Positions 33,886 through 41,636 of a stretch of DNA of 59,112 bases are shown one piece after another. Source of the DNA: JAJISG01 sp964347345 (GTDB lineage: Archaea; Thermoplasmatota; Thermoplasmata; RBG-16-68-12; JAJISG01). Positions within the stretch are counted from its first letter, which is position 1, and each line of letters begins with the position of its first letter. The DNA lies in the NCBI GenBank assembly GCA_964347345.1, contig CAYFYB010000008.1:1-59112 (forward strand). Reading direction: 5' to 3'. The notes below the pieces were generated by a model. That model did not search any database and was not told where the DNA came from. It saw nothing but the letters and a program-made list of their open reading frames with translations. A program made the translations under genes and the position numbers.

Positions 33886-34476
33886 TCAACCGTGCCTCTT
33901 CACGCCAAGCGGGACGAGGCCTCCCCCGTAGACATCGTTAAGCACTTGGGCCAAGCCCGTGTAGACCGCCGAGAGCCCGCATACGATTCCTTCGTAGCCA
34001 GCCACGACGGTGATGGTGGCGTTCCCCAGGGCCTCCCCAAGACCAAGAAGGAAGAAGAGGAGCGCCAGGGAGGCGAAGACGAACTGGAGGGCCCTGCTTA
34101 GCCTCAGCGTCCCCAGAAACATAACGCTCGTGAAGATGCCCCACATGAAGAGGTAGGCCGCCATGGCCGAGTCATCCGTGATATCTGCCATCCCGAGCCT
34201 AGGCATGGCCAACAGGCCCACCAGGGAGAGCCAGAAGAGGCCGAAGGATGTAAAGGCCGTCGTCCCGAAGGTATTCCCCTTCCGCCACTCCATGACGCCC
34301 GCGATGATCTGGGCCATTCCGCCGTAGAAGATCCCCATGGCTAGTATCATGCTTCCCAGGGGAAACAGACCGGCATTGTGGAGGTTCAATAGGACCGTGG
34401 TCATGCCGAAGCCCAGAAGGCCCAGGGGCGCAGCGTTGGCGGTGGAGTCCATCAACCTCGTCTTCGTCTCCTCCAT
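33886..34476 (-). CDS. satP: SatP/GPR1-FUN34-YaaH-type acetate transporter
   Basis: A 196-residue membrane protein with six transmembrane helices and the family signature near the N-terminus, NAAPLGLLGFGMTTVLLNLHN (usually NPAPLGL; the first Pro is Ala here). It also has FGGMAQ-like FYGGMAQIIAGVMEWRKGN and GTTAFTSFGLFWLS. The family carries acetate and succinate with protons. It lies 11 bases after the acs frame on the same strand, forming an acetate uptake-activation operon with it. Confidence 0.9.
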   Translation of the reverse strand: MEETKTRLMDSTANAAPLGLLGFGMTTVLLNLHNAGLFPLGSMILAMGIFYGGMAQIIAGVMEWRKGNTFGTTAFTSFGLFWLSLVGLLAMPRLGMADITDDSAMAAYLFMWGIFTSVMFLGTLRLSRALQFVFASLALLFFLLGLGEALGNATITVVAGYEGIVCGLSAVYTGLAQVLNDVYGGGLVPLGVKRHG

Positions 34477-34487
34477 AATCCCACCCC

Positions 34488-36485
34488 TCAGGCCGCTTCC
34501 CTCCCCTCTATAAGGTGCTGGACCACAGACTGGTCAGCGAGGGTGGTGGTATCCCCTATCTCGTCGATGTTCCCAGCCCCGATCTTCCTCAGGATTCGCC
34601 GCATGATCTTGCCGGACCGGGTCTTTGGAAGGTCCTCGCAGAACTGCATCCTGTCCGGCGTGGCGATGGGTCCGATCTTGCGTCTGACGGTCTCCCTCAG
34701 GCTGCTCTTCAGAGAATCCGTGGGCTCGATGTTCTTCTTGAGGACGACGTAACAGTAGATGCCCTGCCCCTTCAGATCGTGGGGGAAGCCCACCACTGCA
34801 GCCTCCGCCACGCTCTCGTGGGAGACGAGGGCGCTCTCAATCTCCGCAGTAGCCAGACGGTGCCCTGAGACGTTGATCACGTCATCGATGCGCCCCATCA
34901 ACCAGTAGAAGCCGTCCTCGTCCACGCGGCACCCGTCGCTGGTGTAGTACTTTCCGGGGAAATCGGAGAAGTAGACCCTCTTTATCAGCTAGTTCCTGCT
35001 GTCGCCGTACACCCCACGTATCATGGCTGGCCATGGCTTCGTTATGACGAGGGCCCCACCTTCGTTTACGTCTGCTACCGAGCCGTCGGACCTGAGGATT
35101 TCCGGGACCACCCCGAAGAAAGGCCTCGAGGCGGAGCCCGGCTTGGTGGGCATGGCACCTGGGAGGGGGGTGATGAGGATGCCGCCTGTTTCGGTCTGCC
35201 ACCAGGTGTCAACGATTGGGCAGCGCCCCTTGCCAATCACCTCGTAGTACCACATCCATGCCTCCGGGTTGATGGGCTCCCCCACGGTGCCCAGGACGCG
35301 GAGGCTCGACAGGTCGTGCCTGTTGGGCCAGTCCTCCCCAAGTCTCATCAACGCCCTGAGGGCCGTTGGAGCCGTGTAAAAGACCGTCACTCCATAATCC
35401 TCCACGATCTTCCAGAATCTGTCCGGCTGGGGATATGTGGGGACCCCCTCGAACATGAGGACTGTGGCCCCGTAGGATAGGGGTCCGTAGACGATGTATG
35501 AGTGCCCCGTCACCCATCCGATGTCGGCAGTGCACCAGAAGAGGTCTTCCTCCTTGAGGTCGAAGATCAGCTTTGTGGAGAGGTGCACGAAGACCATATA
35601 GCCCCCGGTGGTGTGGAGGACGCCTTTTGGCTTCCCAGTGCTCCCGCTGGTGTATAGGATAAAGAGAGGATCTTCGGAGTCCATCTGAGCCGCCTCACAT
35701 TCATCGGATATGTCCTCCGCCCCCATCTCCTCATGCCACCATAGGTCCCGTCCCTCCTGGAGTTCGATATCGATGCCCAGCCTCCTGACGACGATGGCTC
35801 GCTTGACCTCAGGACAGGACTCCAGGGCGACATCTGCGTTGTCCTTGCACTTGATCACCCTCCCGCCACGATGGTAGCCATCAGCAGTGATCAGAAACCT
35901 GGAGTCGCAATCAAGGATTCGGTCCTTGAGGGCTTCCGAGCTGAAGGCCGAGAAGACGACAGAGTGGATCGCCCCGATCCTCGCGCATGCTAGCATGGCG
36001 ATGGGCAGCTCCGGGATCATGGGAAGGAAGATGGTCACCACATCACCCTCTCTCACGCCGTGCCTCCTGAGGACGTTGGCAAACCTGCAGACCTCCCGGT
36101 GCAATTCCTCGTAGGTGTAGGACCGCCGGTCCTCCTCCCTCTCTCCCTGCCAGAGGATGGCCGTCTTCCCCTTCTTCTTGGTCCTAAGGTGTCTGTCCAG
36201 GCAGTTGTACGAGGCATTGAGCTTTCCACCAATGTAGTACTGTACGAAGGGTCCCTCGACCTCACCCACGGTGGAGAAGTCGTACTCCATCACCCTGTCC
36301 CACTTCTTGAACCACTCGATGTGGTCCTCTGCCTGGTCAGACCAGAAGGCATCTGGGTCTTCCAAGGACTGCTGGTATAGCCTCTCGTACTCCTCCATGC
36401 TCTTGATGTGGGCGTTCCTACTGAGCTCCCTGGGTGGATGGAAGACCCTCCCCTCCCTCATCATCGAGGATATTTCCCTACGCAT
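34488..36485 (-). pseudogene. acs: AMP-forming acetyl-CoA synthetase interrupted by an in-frame TAG
   Basis: A complete acetyl-CoA synthetase frame (about 665 codons from ATG 36485) with one in-frame TAG at 34989-34991. Before it lie the N-terminal ACS domain and the core motifs YTSGSTGKPKGVLHTTGG, WWQTETGGILITPLPG and WPAMIRGVYGDSRN. After it, the same frame continues LIKRVYFSDFPGKYYTSDG, then GRIDDVINVSGHRLATAEIE and the acetylatable lysine motif KTRSGKIMRRILRK. Truncation before the C-terminal domain would abolish activity. TAG is used elsewhere here as an ordinary stop. A sequencing error, a real nonsense mutation, or readthrough are the options. The interrupted region is one or two residues longer than usual ACS, which hints at a small insertion. 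Confidence 0.85.
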
Positions 36486-36955
36486 CGCTGCCACTCCCTC
36501 GGACGTTTCGATTACTGTTTCGGGAGTACTTGAACCCCAAGTCTCTGACGTAATTACTGAAAATATGAGCAGGGAGGCAAGAGCCAAGACTTTCCATCCC
36601 ATGACGGCCCATCACTGCGCCTAGGGGTCGCCAAGGCGATGGATCCGATTTATGGTGGGGCCTGACGCCGATGCGCGGGTGCGAAGTGGGCTTCCGTCGT
36701 GATATCTCAGAGCGAAATGATTATATAATCGTGGCCAGCATTGCGGGGCTTACGTGAACCTGTCCACAAGCTTCAGGCTCTCAGTAGCGATAACCGTAGC
36801 TCAATTACTTTTAACCACAAGTTACATCGAGCCATACACAAAGAAGGGATACCAACTGATAGCCAGGGATGAGAAACGTGAGATGTCCTTCGCCCCCACC
36901 ATGACATCGATTTTCGTGACCCCCGGCCTCACGGCAAGACACGGGATGGTGAGCC
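36486..36955. promoter_or_regulatory. Intergenic promoter region of the ATPase-ligase operon
   Basis: This holds 470 bases without a supportable gene between divergent acs and the ATPase. Two TATA-like boxes point right: GATTATATAATC at 36719-36730 and ACTTTTAACC near 36809-36818. They predict leaders of about 205 and 115 nt for the ATPase, long for this mostly leaderless genome. A 90-residue frame opening at GTG 36754 overlaps the ATPase out of frame and shows no family features. A transcript start near it leaves a short leader ORF or structured leader possible. Confidence 0.4.
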
Positions 36956-38536
36956 ATGCTACGCAAAGAAGAGGAACAGGAGAAGGACCTAGAGGAGCTT
37001 GTGGAGGAACGGGCAGCCAAGATTAAGCAGGAGCTGGAGGACCGCCTCGAGCGGCTTCGGTACCAGTACGAGCGGGAGCTTAACAATTTTAGATACGAGA
37101 TCCAGGAGAGGGACTACCGCCTCAAGGCCTACGAGGACAAGTTCACCAAGATCAAGGAACCGCCCCTACTGTACGCCTACGTCGTCCGAAAAGAGGGTGA
37201 CGACCTCTCTGGCAACCAGGTGGTAGTCGCCAGGAGCAGTGAGATGCTCAAGGTTTCCACCGGCTTTCTGGACAAGGACTCCCTCACCATCGGCCAGTAC
37301 GTCTGGGTCCATCCCCAGACCTATGCCATCGTGGAAGAGAGTAAGGAGATCCATCGCGGCATCGTGGGCAAAGTGCAGGAAGTCCTGGAGGACGGCCTTG
37401 TCGTGAGCATGGAGGGGGACCTGGAGAAGAGAATAATCAAGTGCGACCGGGAGCTCTCTAAGACAATCAAGCCTGGCTACCAGGTATCCATCCTCCCGCC
37501 GACCATGGAGATCCTCCAGGTGATGGCCGACGTGGAAGTGAAGAGCCTACTCCTGGGAGAGAGGCCAAACATCACCTACGGCATGATCGGCGGCCTGCAG
37601 GAGGCCATCGAGAGGATCAAGGACGTCATCGTCCTCCCCTTCAAGGAGAAGAAGCTCTTCAAGAAGGTGGGGCTTAAGGCCCCCAAGGGCATCCTCCTCT
37701 ACGGCCCGCCAGGGTGCGGCAAGACCCTGCTCGTGAGGGCCATCGCCACTGAGAATGCCATGACCTTCTTCAACGTCAGCGTGGCGGACATCCTCAGCAA
37801 GTGGGTGGGGGAGAGCGAGAGGATCACGAAGGAGCTCTTCCGACAGGCCAGGGAGAAGAACCCCAGCATAATCTTCTTCGACGAGATCGAGGCCCTCTTC
37901 ACCACCAGGGGCATCCTGGACACCTCGGGGGTCCACAAGAACATCATCGCCCAGATCCTCTCGGAGATGGACGGCCTATTGGAGCTGGAGGACGTCTTCG
38001 TCATCGGGGCCACCAACAGGCCCGACCTCCTGGACCCTGCCCTGATGCGTCCTGGTAGGTTTGACGAGATCATAGAGATTCCCAGGCCTGACAGGAAGGC
38101 TGGCGGAGAGATTCTAGAGGTGTACATGAAGAAGGGAATCCCCATCTCCAAGAAGCTCATTGAGGACCGGGGCGGCTATGACAAGGCCTACGAGGTGCTC
38201 AAGAGATACATCTTGGAGGAACTCTACGGGGAGAACAAGTGGGTCAGGATGAAGGTGGACTCGGAGGCCAAGGAGCCTGTGAAGACCGTCAAGCGGAAGG
38301 ACATCGTCTCCGGGGCCATCATCGAGGCCGTCGTCAAGACCGCCAAGAAGAACTTTGTCAAACGGATCATGACGAAGAAGGCTGCTGACAGGAAGTCGGA
38401 GGGTCTCTCCTTAGAGGATCTCAGGCTCGCCATCGAGGAGGAGTGCAAGGAGCACGCCATCACTGAGATCTACATCTACGAGAAGAGACAGAAGGAGATC
38501 TTCCGGCAGACGGGGACTGACCCCATGGTCGGCTAG
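36956..38536 (+). CDS. ARC/Mpa-like AAA+ proteasomal ATPase
   Basis: A 526-residue AAA+ unfoldase built like ARC/Mpa of the Pup-proteasome pathway. It has an N-terminal charged coiled coil (residues 1-65), two predicted OB-like beta segments (about 70-130 and 133-195) and one AAA module. Walker A is GPPGCGKT at 250-257, pore loop SKWVGES at 281-287, Walker B IIFFDE at 305-310 and arginine fingers in RPGRFD at 365-370. The C-terminal region carries the ARC-type signature VKRKDIVSGAIIEAVVKTAKK (446-466), which distinguishes it from PAN. In PAN and Mpa the last residues dock into the 20S core (HbYX or GQYL); here the chain ends GTDPMVG with neither. The next gene, eight bases on, is a Pup-ligase homologue. 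Confidence 0.9.
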   Translation: MLRKEEEQEKDLEELVEERAAKIKQELEDRLERLRYQYERELNNFRYEIQERDYRLKAYEDKFTKIKEPPLLYAYVVRKEGDDLSGNQVVVARSSEMLKVSTGFLDKDSLTIGQYVWVHPQTYAIVEESKEIHRGIVGKVQEVLEDGLVVSMEGDLEKRIIKCDRELSKTIKPGYQVSILPPTMEILQVMADVEVKSLLLGERPNITYGMIGGLQEAIERIKDVIVLPFKEKKLFKKVGLKAPKGILLYGPPGCGKTLLVRAIATENAMTFFNVSVADILSKWVGESERITKELFRQAREKNPSIIFFDEIEALFTTRGILDTSGVHKNIIAQILSEMDGLLELEDVFVIGATNRPDLLDPALMRPGRFDEIIEIPRPDRKAGGEILEVYMKKGIPISKKLIEDRGGYDKAYEVLKRYILEELYGENKWVRMKVDSEAKEPVKTVKRKDIVSGAIIEAVVKTAKKNFVKRIMTKKAADRKSEGLSLEDLRLAIEEECKEHAITEIYIYEKRQKEIFRQTGTDPMVG

Positions 38537-38544
38537 GAGGCCCG

Positions 38545-39840
38545 ATGCGGAGGATCGTCCAGGGCACGGAGCATGAATACACCCTGTACTGCAAGAAGAT
38601 GAACAGCATGGGGGTCGACCCCCACATCCTGGCCCTGGAACTCCTGAGGGAAAGCGACCTTCACTCCGCGGGGGAGTTCCTGAGCAACGGTTCCCGCGGC
38701 TACTATGACGTGGGCCACCTGGAGATATCCACCTCCGAAACCTCCAACTTCCTGGATATGATTGTCTGGGAGAAGGCAGGGGAGAAGATCGTCGATTGGC
38801 TGAGGAAGGTTGTGGAGGAGAAGTACCTGGGCCCCGAAGTGCCGTTGTGGGCCTTCAAGAACAACACCTCCCCCGATGGGACCTCCTACGGCAGCCACGA
38901 GAACTACTGCGTGTCCCGGAAGCTGCCCTTCCCAGAGGCCTTCGTTAGAGAGCTAGTGCCTCACCTCGTGACCAGGATGATCTACACCGGAGCTGGCGAC
39001 ATCATCGACGGCAAGTACGTCCTGTCCCCCATGGCCTACCTCACCAGCTCCATCATCAGCGGGGAGACCATGCACTCCACCGGAGTCCTGAACACTAGGG
39101 ACGAGCCCCATGCCTTACCCCACCGGTGGCGTCGCCTTCACCTCCTGGTGGGGGACGCCCTCATGAACGAGACGGCCATCATGCTTCGTCACTTCACCAC
39201 CGGGGCCATCCTCCAGCTCATGGAGGACGACAGGCTACAGGACGTCCCAATCCTCGCAGACCCCGTCAGGGACATGTGGAAGAATGTGGAGTACATGAAT
39301 CCAGAGAAGTGGAAGGTCACCCTGAAAGACGGTTCCACCATCTCCCCTATCGACGTGCAGAGGTACTACCTGGCGAAGGTGGAGGAAGTGGTGGAGGCTG
39401 AGGAGGAGAGGAGGGCCTTCCGCATCTGGGAGGAGGTCCTGGAAGACCTGGAGGCCAGAAACTCCAAGAAGCTGGCCCGGCGGGTGGAGTGGCTGGACCG
39501 CTTTTTTGCGATCCAGGAAGCCGTTGAGCGCAAGGATGCCCTGGAGGTGGACATGATGGCGTGCAAGCAGTACTCCGAGGTGGGCCAGGACAGGAGCATC
39601 TTCTATGAGAGACAAGCCGCCGGGATGGTAGACCGGGTGGTGGAAGACGAAGAGATCCTTAAGGCCGTCCACGAGCCCCCGGAGGACACGCGGGCCCGAC
39701 TGCGGAAGGAGCTGTGCGAGAAGCACAAGGTGCTGGCCGTCGACTGGTCATTTATCGTTATTGATGATGGGAGCAGAAAGCGTATTAACATGGTAGACCC
39801 TTATGAAAGTGAGCTGAGGGAGGACTATGTCCCAGCTTGA
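38545..39840 (+). CDS. Pup ligase/depupylase homologue (PafA-Dop family)
   Basis: A 431-residue carboxylate-amine ligase of the glutamine-synthetase superfamily, matched along its whole length to PafA and Dop. Conserved elements are RRIVQGTEHEYTLYC (Mg-binding glutamates 9 and 11), NGSRGYYDVGHLEIST with the catalytic Asp at 55, FKNNTSPDGTSYGSHENY at 104-121, GVLNTRDEPHALPHRWRRLH, and the C-terminal PafA/Dop domain through WSFIVIDDGSRKRINMVDPYESE. The roughly 40-residue Dop loop before the catalytic strand is absent, as in PafA, so ligase chemistry is favoured. It would couple a modifier's C-terminal glutamate to protein lysines using ATP. It is eight bases from the ATPase and overlaps the small lysine-rich gene by 14 bases. 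Confidence 0.92.
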   Translation: MRRIVQGTEHEYTLYCKKMNSMGVDPHILALELLRESDLHSAGEFLSNGSRGYYDVGHLEISTSETSNFLDMIVWEKAGEKIVDWLRKVVEEKYLGPEVPLWAFKNNTSPDGTSYGSHENYCVSRKLPFPEAFVRELVPHLVTRMIYTGAGDIIDGKYVLSPMAYLTSSIISGETMHSTGVLNTRDEPHALPHRWRRLHLLVGDALMNETAIMLRHFTTGAILQLMEDDRLQDVPILADPVRDMWKNVEYMNPEKWKVTLKDGSTISPIDVQRYYLAKVEEVVEAEEERRAFRIWEEVLEDLEARNSKKLARRVEWLDRFFAIQEAVERKDALEVDMMACKQYSEVGQDRSIFYERQAAGMVDRVVEDEEILKAVHEPPEDTRARLRKELCEKHKVLAVDWSFIVIDDGSRKRINMVDPYESELREDYVPA

Positions 39841-40000
39841 ACAGAAGCCCACCAAGAAGAAGAAAAAGGAGGTCAAGCTGGAGTTCGAGGCCGGCAAGGT
39901 CTTCAAGCCCAGCGAGGCGAAGGACCAAGACTTCAACCTGGACCTTGACAGCGCTCGCTACAAAGCTCGAAAAGGCGAAGGCGGTGACAGGAAGGCGTAG
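39827..40000 (+). CDS. 57-residue Pup/UBact-like candidate protein modifier
   Basis: A small, hydrophilic, probably disordered protein. A Lys-run (PTKKKKKE) lies at residues 8-15, a mixed Glu/Lys middle follows, and the end is DLDSARYKARKGE (39-51) followed by GGDRKA (52-57). From memory, bacterial UBact modifiers end in an Arg-rich segment of the type ARRYRQR(S/T)GE, and Pup ends in GGE/GGQ. Here the Gly-Glu at 50-51 would be the conjugation site if the last six residues were removed. The ATG lies 14 bases inside the ligase gene, so both are translationally coupled, the gene order expected for a modifier. It has 13 lysines and net positive charge, unlike acidic Pup. It could instead be an unrelated basic protein. 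Confidence 0.62.
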   Translation: MSQLEQKPTKKKKKEVKLEFEAGKVFKPSEAKDQDFNLDLDSARYKARKGEGGDRKA

Positions 40001-40055
40001 CCCCTTCCATCCGTGAGAAGTTTTATTCCCTTTGTTCCCTGTAACGGGCATCAAG

Positions 40056-40220
40056 ATGGCTGAGGGAGCAGAGGTTGAGGAGAAGCTCAGGGACTCCAAG
40101 TTCGAGGTATATGGTCAGGAGATGATTGAGAAGGTGGTTAAGAAGAGTGGCAACAGCGGGCGTATCTACCTGCCCCCCGACTGGGTGGGCAAGCGGGTGA
40201 AGATTATCCGCGTCGACTGA
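40056..40220 (+). CDS. DUF2080-family small protein
   Basis: A 54-residue protein ending in the DUF2080 core EKVVKKSGNSGRIYLPPDWVGKRVKIIRVD, a short swapped-hairpin (AbrB/MazE-like) sheet common in archaea and often annotated as transposon-encoded. No transposase is near. The start ATG 40056 is supported by a TATA-like TTTTATTCC about 28-36 nt upstream, which separates it transcriptionally from the ATPase-ligase operon. It is followed eight bases later by a GNAT acetyltransferase. DNA binding is likely for the fold but not shown. Confidence 0.82.
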   Translation: MAEGAEVEEKLRDSKFEVYGQEMIEKVVKKSGNSGRIYLPPDWVGKRVKIIRVD

Positions 40221-40228
40221 GGGATGGC

Positions 40229-40666
40229 ATGGAGGTCTCGGTTAGGAGCGTTGGGGAATCGGACGTCCCTGAGATGGTGAGAATTGAGAGGGAGATTACC
40301 AGCAGCGCCCAGATAGGGCCCTTGGAGAGGATCCTTCGTGAGCATATCCGTCACGGCGACCCTGACCTGCTCTTGGGAGCCGACGCGGAGGGAAGGCTGG
40401 TCGGCTTCCTGGTGGGGGAGATCAGGCCCTGGGAGTTCGGAGAGGAAGAGGAGGTCGCCTGGATAAAGGTCGTGGGCGTTGACCCCAAGTATCAGGGCCA
40501 GGGGATCGGGAAGAGGCTTGGGGAGGCCTTTCTCAGGAACCTCAGGGCCAAGGGCATAAAGAAGGTGAGGACGCTGGTGGCTTGGGACGCTGGAGACGTC
40601 ATCACCTACTTCAAGGCCCTCGGATTCGACCGTAGCAACTTCATAGCGCTAGAGCGCCTGATGTAG
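40229..40666 (+). CDS. GNAT-family N-acetyltransferase (RimI-like)
   Basis: A 145-residue acetyl-CoA-dependent acetyltransferase. The acetyl-CoA pyrophosphate loop is in VVGVDPKYQGQGIGKRLGEA, with the preceding strand EEEVAWIKVVGV and the C-terminal TLVAWDAGDVITYFKALGFDRSNF, where the Tyr is the likely proton donor. Members acetylate protein N-termini, lysines or small amines. It is cotranscribable with the DUF2080 gene eight bases upstream and lies close to the pupylation-like operon and the acetyl-CoA genes. Confidence 0.88.
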   Translation: MEVSVRSVGESDVPEMVRIEREITSSAQIGPLERILREHIRHGDPDLLLGADAEGRLVGFLVGEIRPWEFGEEEEVAWIKVVGVDPKYQGQGIGKRLGEAFLRNLRAKGIKKVRTLVAWDAGDVITYFKALGFDRSNFIALERLM

Positions 40667-40764
40667 CCCTCCCATCGCCGTTCGGCTTCTAGGGCCTGAT
40701 CCCGGGCAATTGTGGGATGTTTAAGAGCAAGGACCCCATTAGCTTGCCCGCTGGAGATGAATGC

Positions 40765-41544
40765 ATGGGGAAGCAGATCGAGTATCAGACCGAGGATGGC
40801 ATGGGCATCGCGTGGATGAACAAGCCCCCGGCGAACACCTACAACTACGAGTTCATGAAGGAACTGGATGGGGTCATCGATGAGGTTCGCTTCGACGACA
40901 GTGTCAAGGTGGCCATCCTGGCCAGCAAGCTGGACAAGTTCTTCTCGGCCGGGGCCGACATTGGCATGCTGTCGACCAGCGAGCCCGACTACAAGGCCAT
41001 GTTCTGCCTCCATTGCCAGGAAACCCTGGTGAAGATGGAGAACACGCCAAAGATTTGGATTTCAGCCATCAACGGCCACTGCGTTGGCGGGGGACTGGAG
41101 ATTGCCCTGGCAACCGACATCCGGGTAATGGGCCGCGACAGCGGCCAGATCGGTCTGCCGGAGGTGAACCTGGGGGTCCTGCCAGGAACTGGTGGCACCC
41201 AGAGGCTCCCCCGGCTGATAGGCAAGTCCGCTGCCCTGGATATGATGATTACAGGGAGGACCCTTGACGCCGACGGGGCTCTGAAGATAGGGCTTGTCAA
41301 CTACGTGTTTGAGAAGGGGGAACTCTGGGAGAGGACCCTGGAGTACGCCAGGAAGCTCGTGGCGGGGCCCGTTAGGGCCGTTGGCCTCATAAAGAGGGCC
41401 GTGACGGAGGGGCTGGAGATCCCGCTGAAGCAGGGGCTTGCCCTGGAGAGGGAACTGCAGAACCGCCTGTTCATAACGGAGGACGCGAAGGAGGGGATGA
41501 AGGCTTTCGTGGAGAAGAGGAAGCCCGTTTTCAAGGGAAGGTAG
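40765..41544 (+). CDS. Enoyl-CoA hydratase/isomerase family protein
   Basis: A 259-residue crotonase-fold enzyme. The CoA oxyanion-hole segments are ILASKLDKFFSAGADIGML and INGHCVGGGLEIALATDIRVM, with GLPEVNLGVLPGTGGTQRLPRLIG following. The first catalytic Glu of hydratases is missing at GGLEIALATDI ... SGQIGLPE, where only the second position (Glu in LPEVNLG) is clear, so isomerase or hydratase activity should be left open. ATG 40765 is supported by a TATA-like GTTTAAGAG about 30 nt upstream. It takes part in beta-oxidation-type chemistry. Confidence 0.87.
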   Translation: MGKQIEYQTEDGMGIAWMNKPPANTYNYEFMKELDGVIDEVRFDDSVKVAILASKLDKFFSAGADIGMLSTSEPDYKAMFCLHCQETLVKMENTPKIWISAINGHCVGGGLEIALATDIRVMGRDSGQIGLPEVNLGVLPGTGGTQRLPRLIGKSAALDMMITGRTLDADGALKIGLVNYVFEKGELWERTLEYARKLVAGPVRAVGLIKRAVTEGLEIPLKQGLALERELQNRLFITEDAKEGMKAFVEKRKPVFKGR

Positions 41545-41636
41545 ATCGAACCCGGCCAGGTTCCTTGTCAGTAGTGGCAAAGGCACTTCACCACGTGTCC
41601 ACAGACGTGGCGAGGAGAACTTCTGTCACGCCGACC

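Noticed and set aside
34989..34991. Pyrrolysine insertion as the explanation of the acs TAG
   Set aside because: Not supported: no pyl gene or PYLIS-like context is seen, TAG ends several real genes here, and ACS has no known need for pyrrolysine at this loop. Left as one check only.
36754..37026. A 90-residue frame opening at GTG just after a TATA box
   Set aside because: It overlaps the ATPase coiled coil in another frame for its last third, has no family features, and its tail is the frame-shifted shadow of the ATPase. Kept only as a possible leader peptide.
36956..38536. Calling the ATPase PAN
   Set aside because: PAN is the usual archaeal proteasomal ATPase, but the VKRKDIVSGAII signature, the second OB-like segment, the absent HbYX end and the adjacent Pup-ligase homologue fit ARC/Mpa better.
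40053..40220. DUF2080 gene as a sign of a transposon
   Set aside because: The family is often labelled transposon-encoded, but there is no transposase, inverted terminal repeat or target duplication nearby, and the gene has its own promoter.
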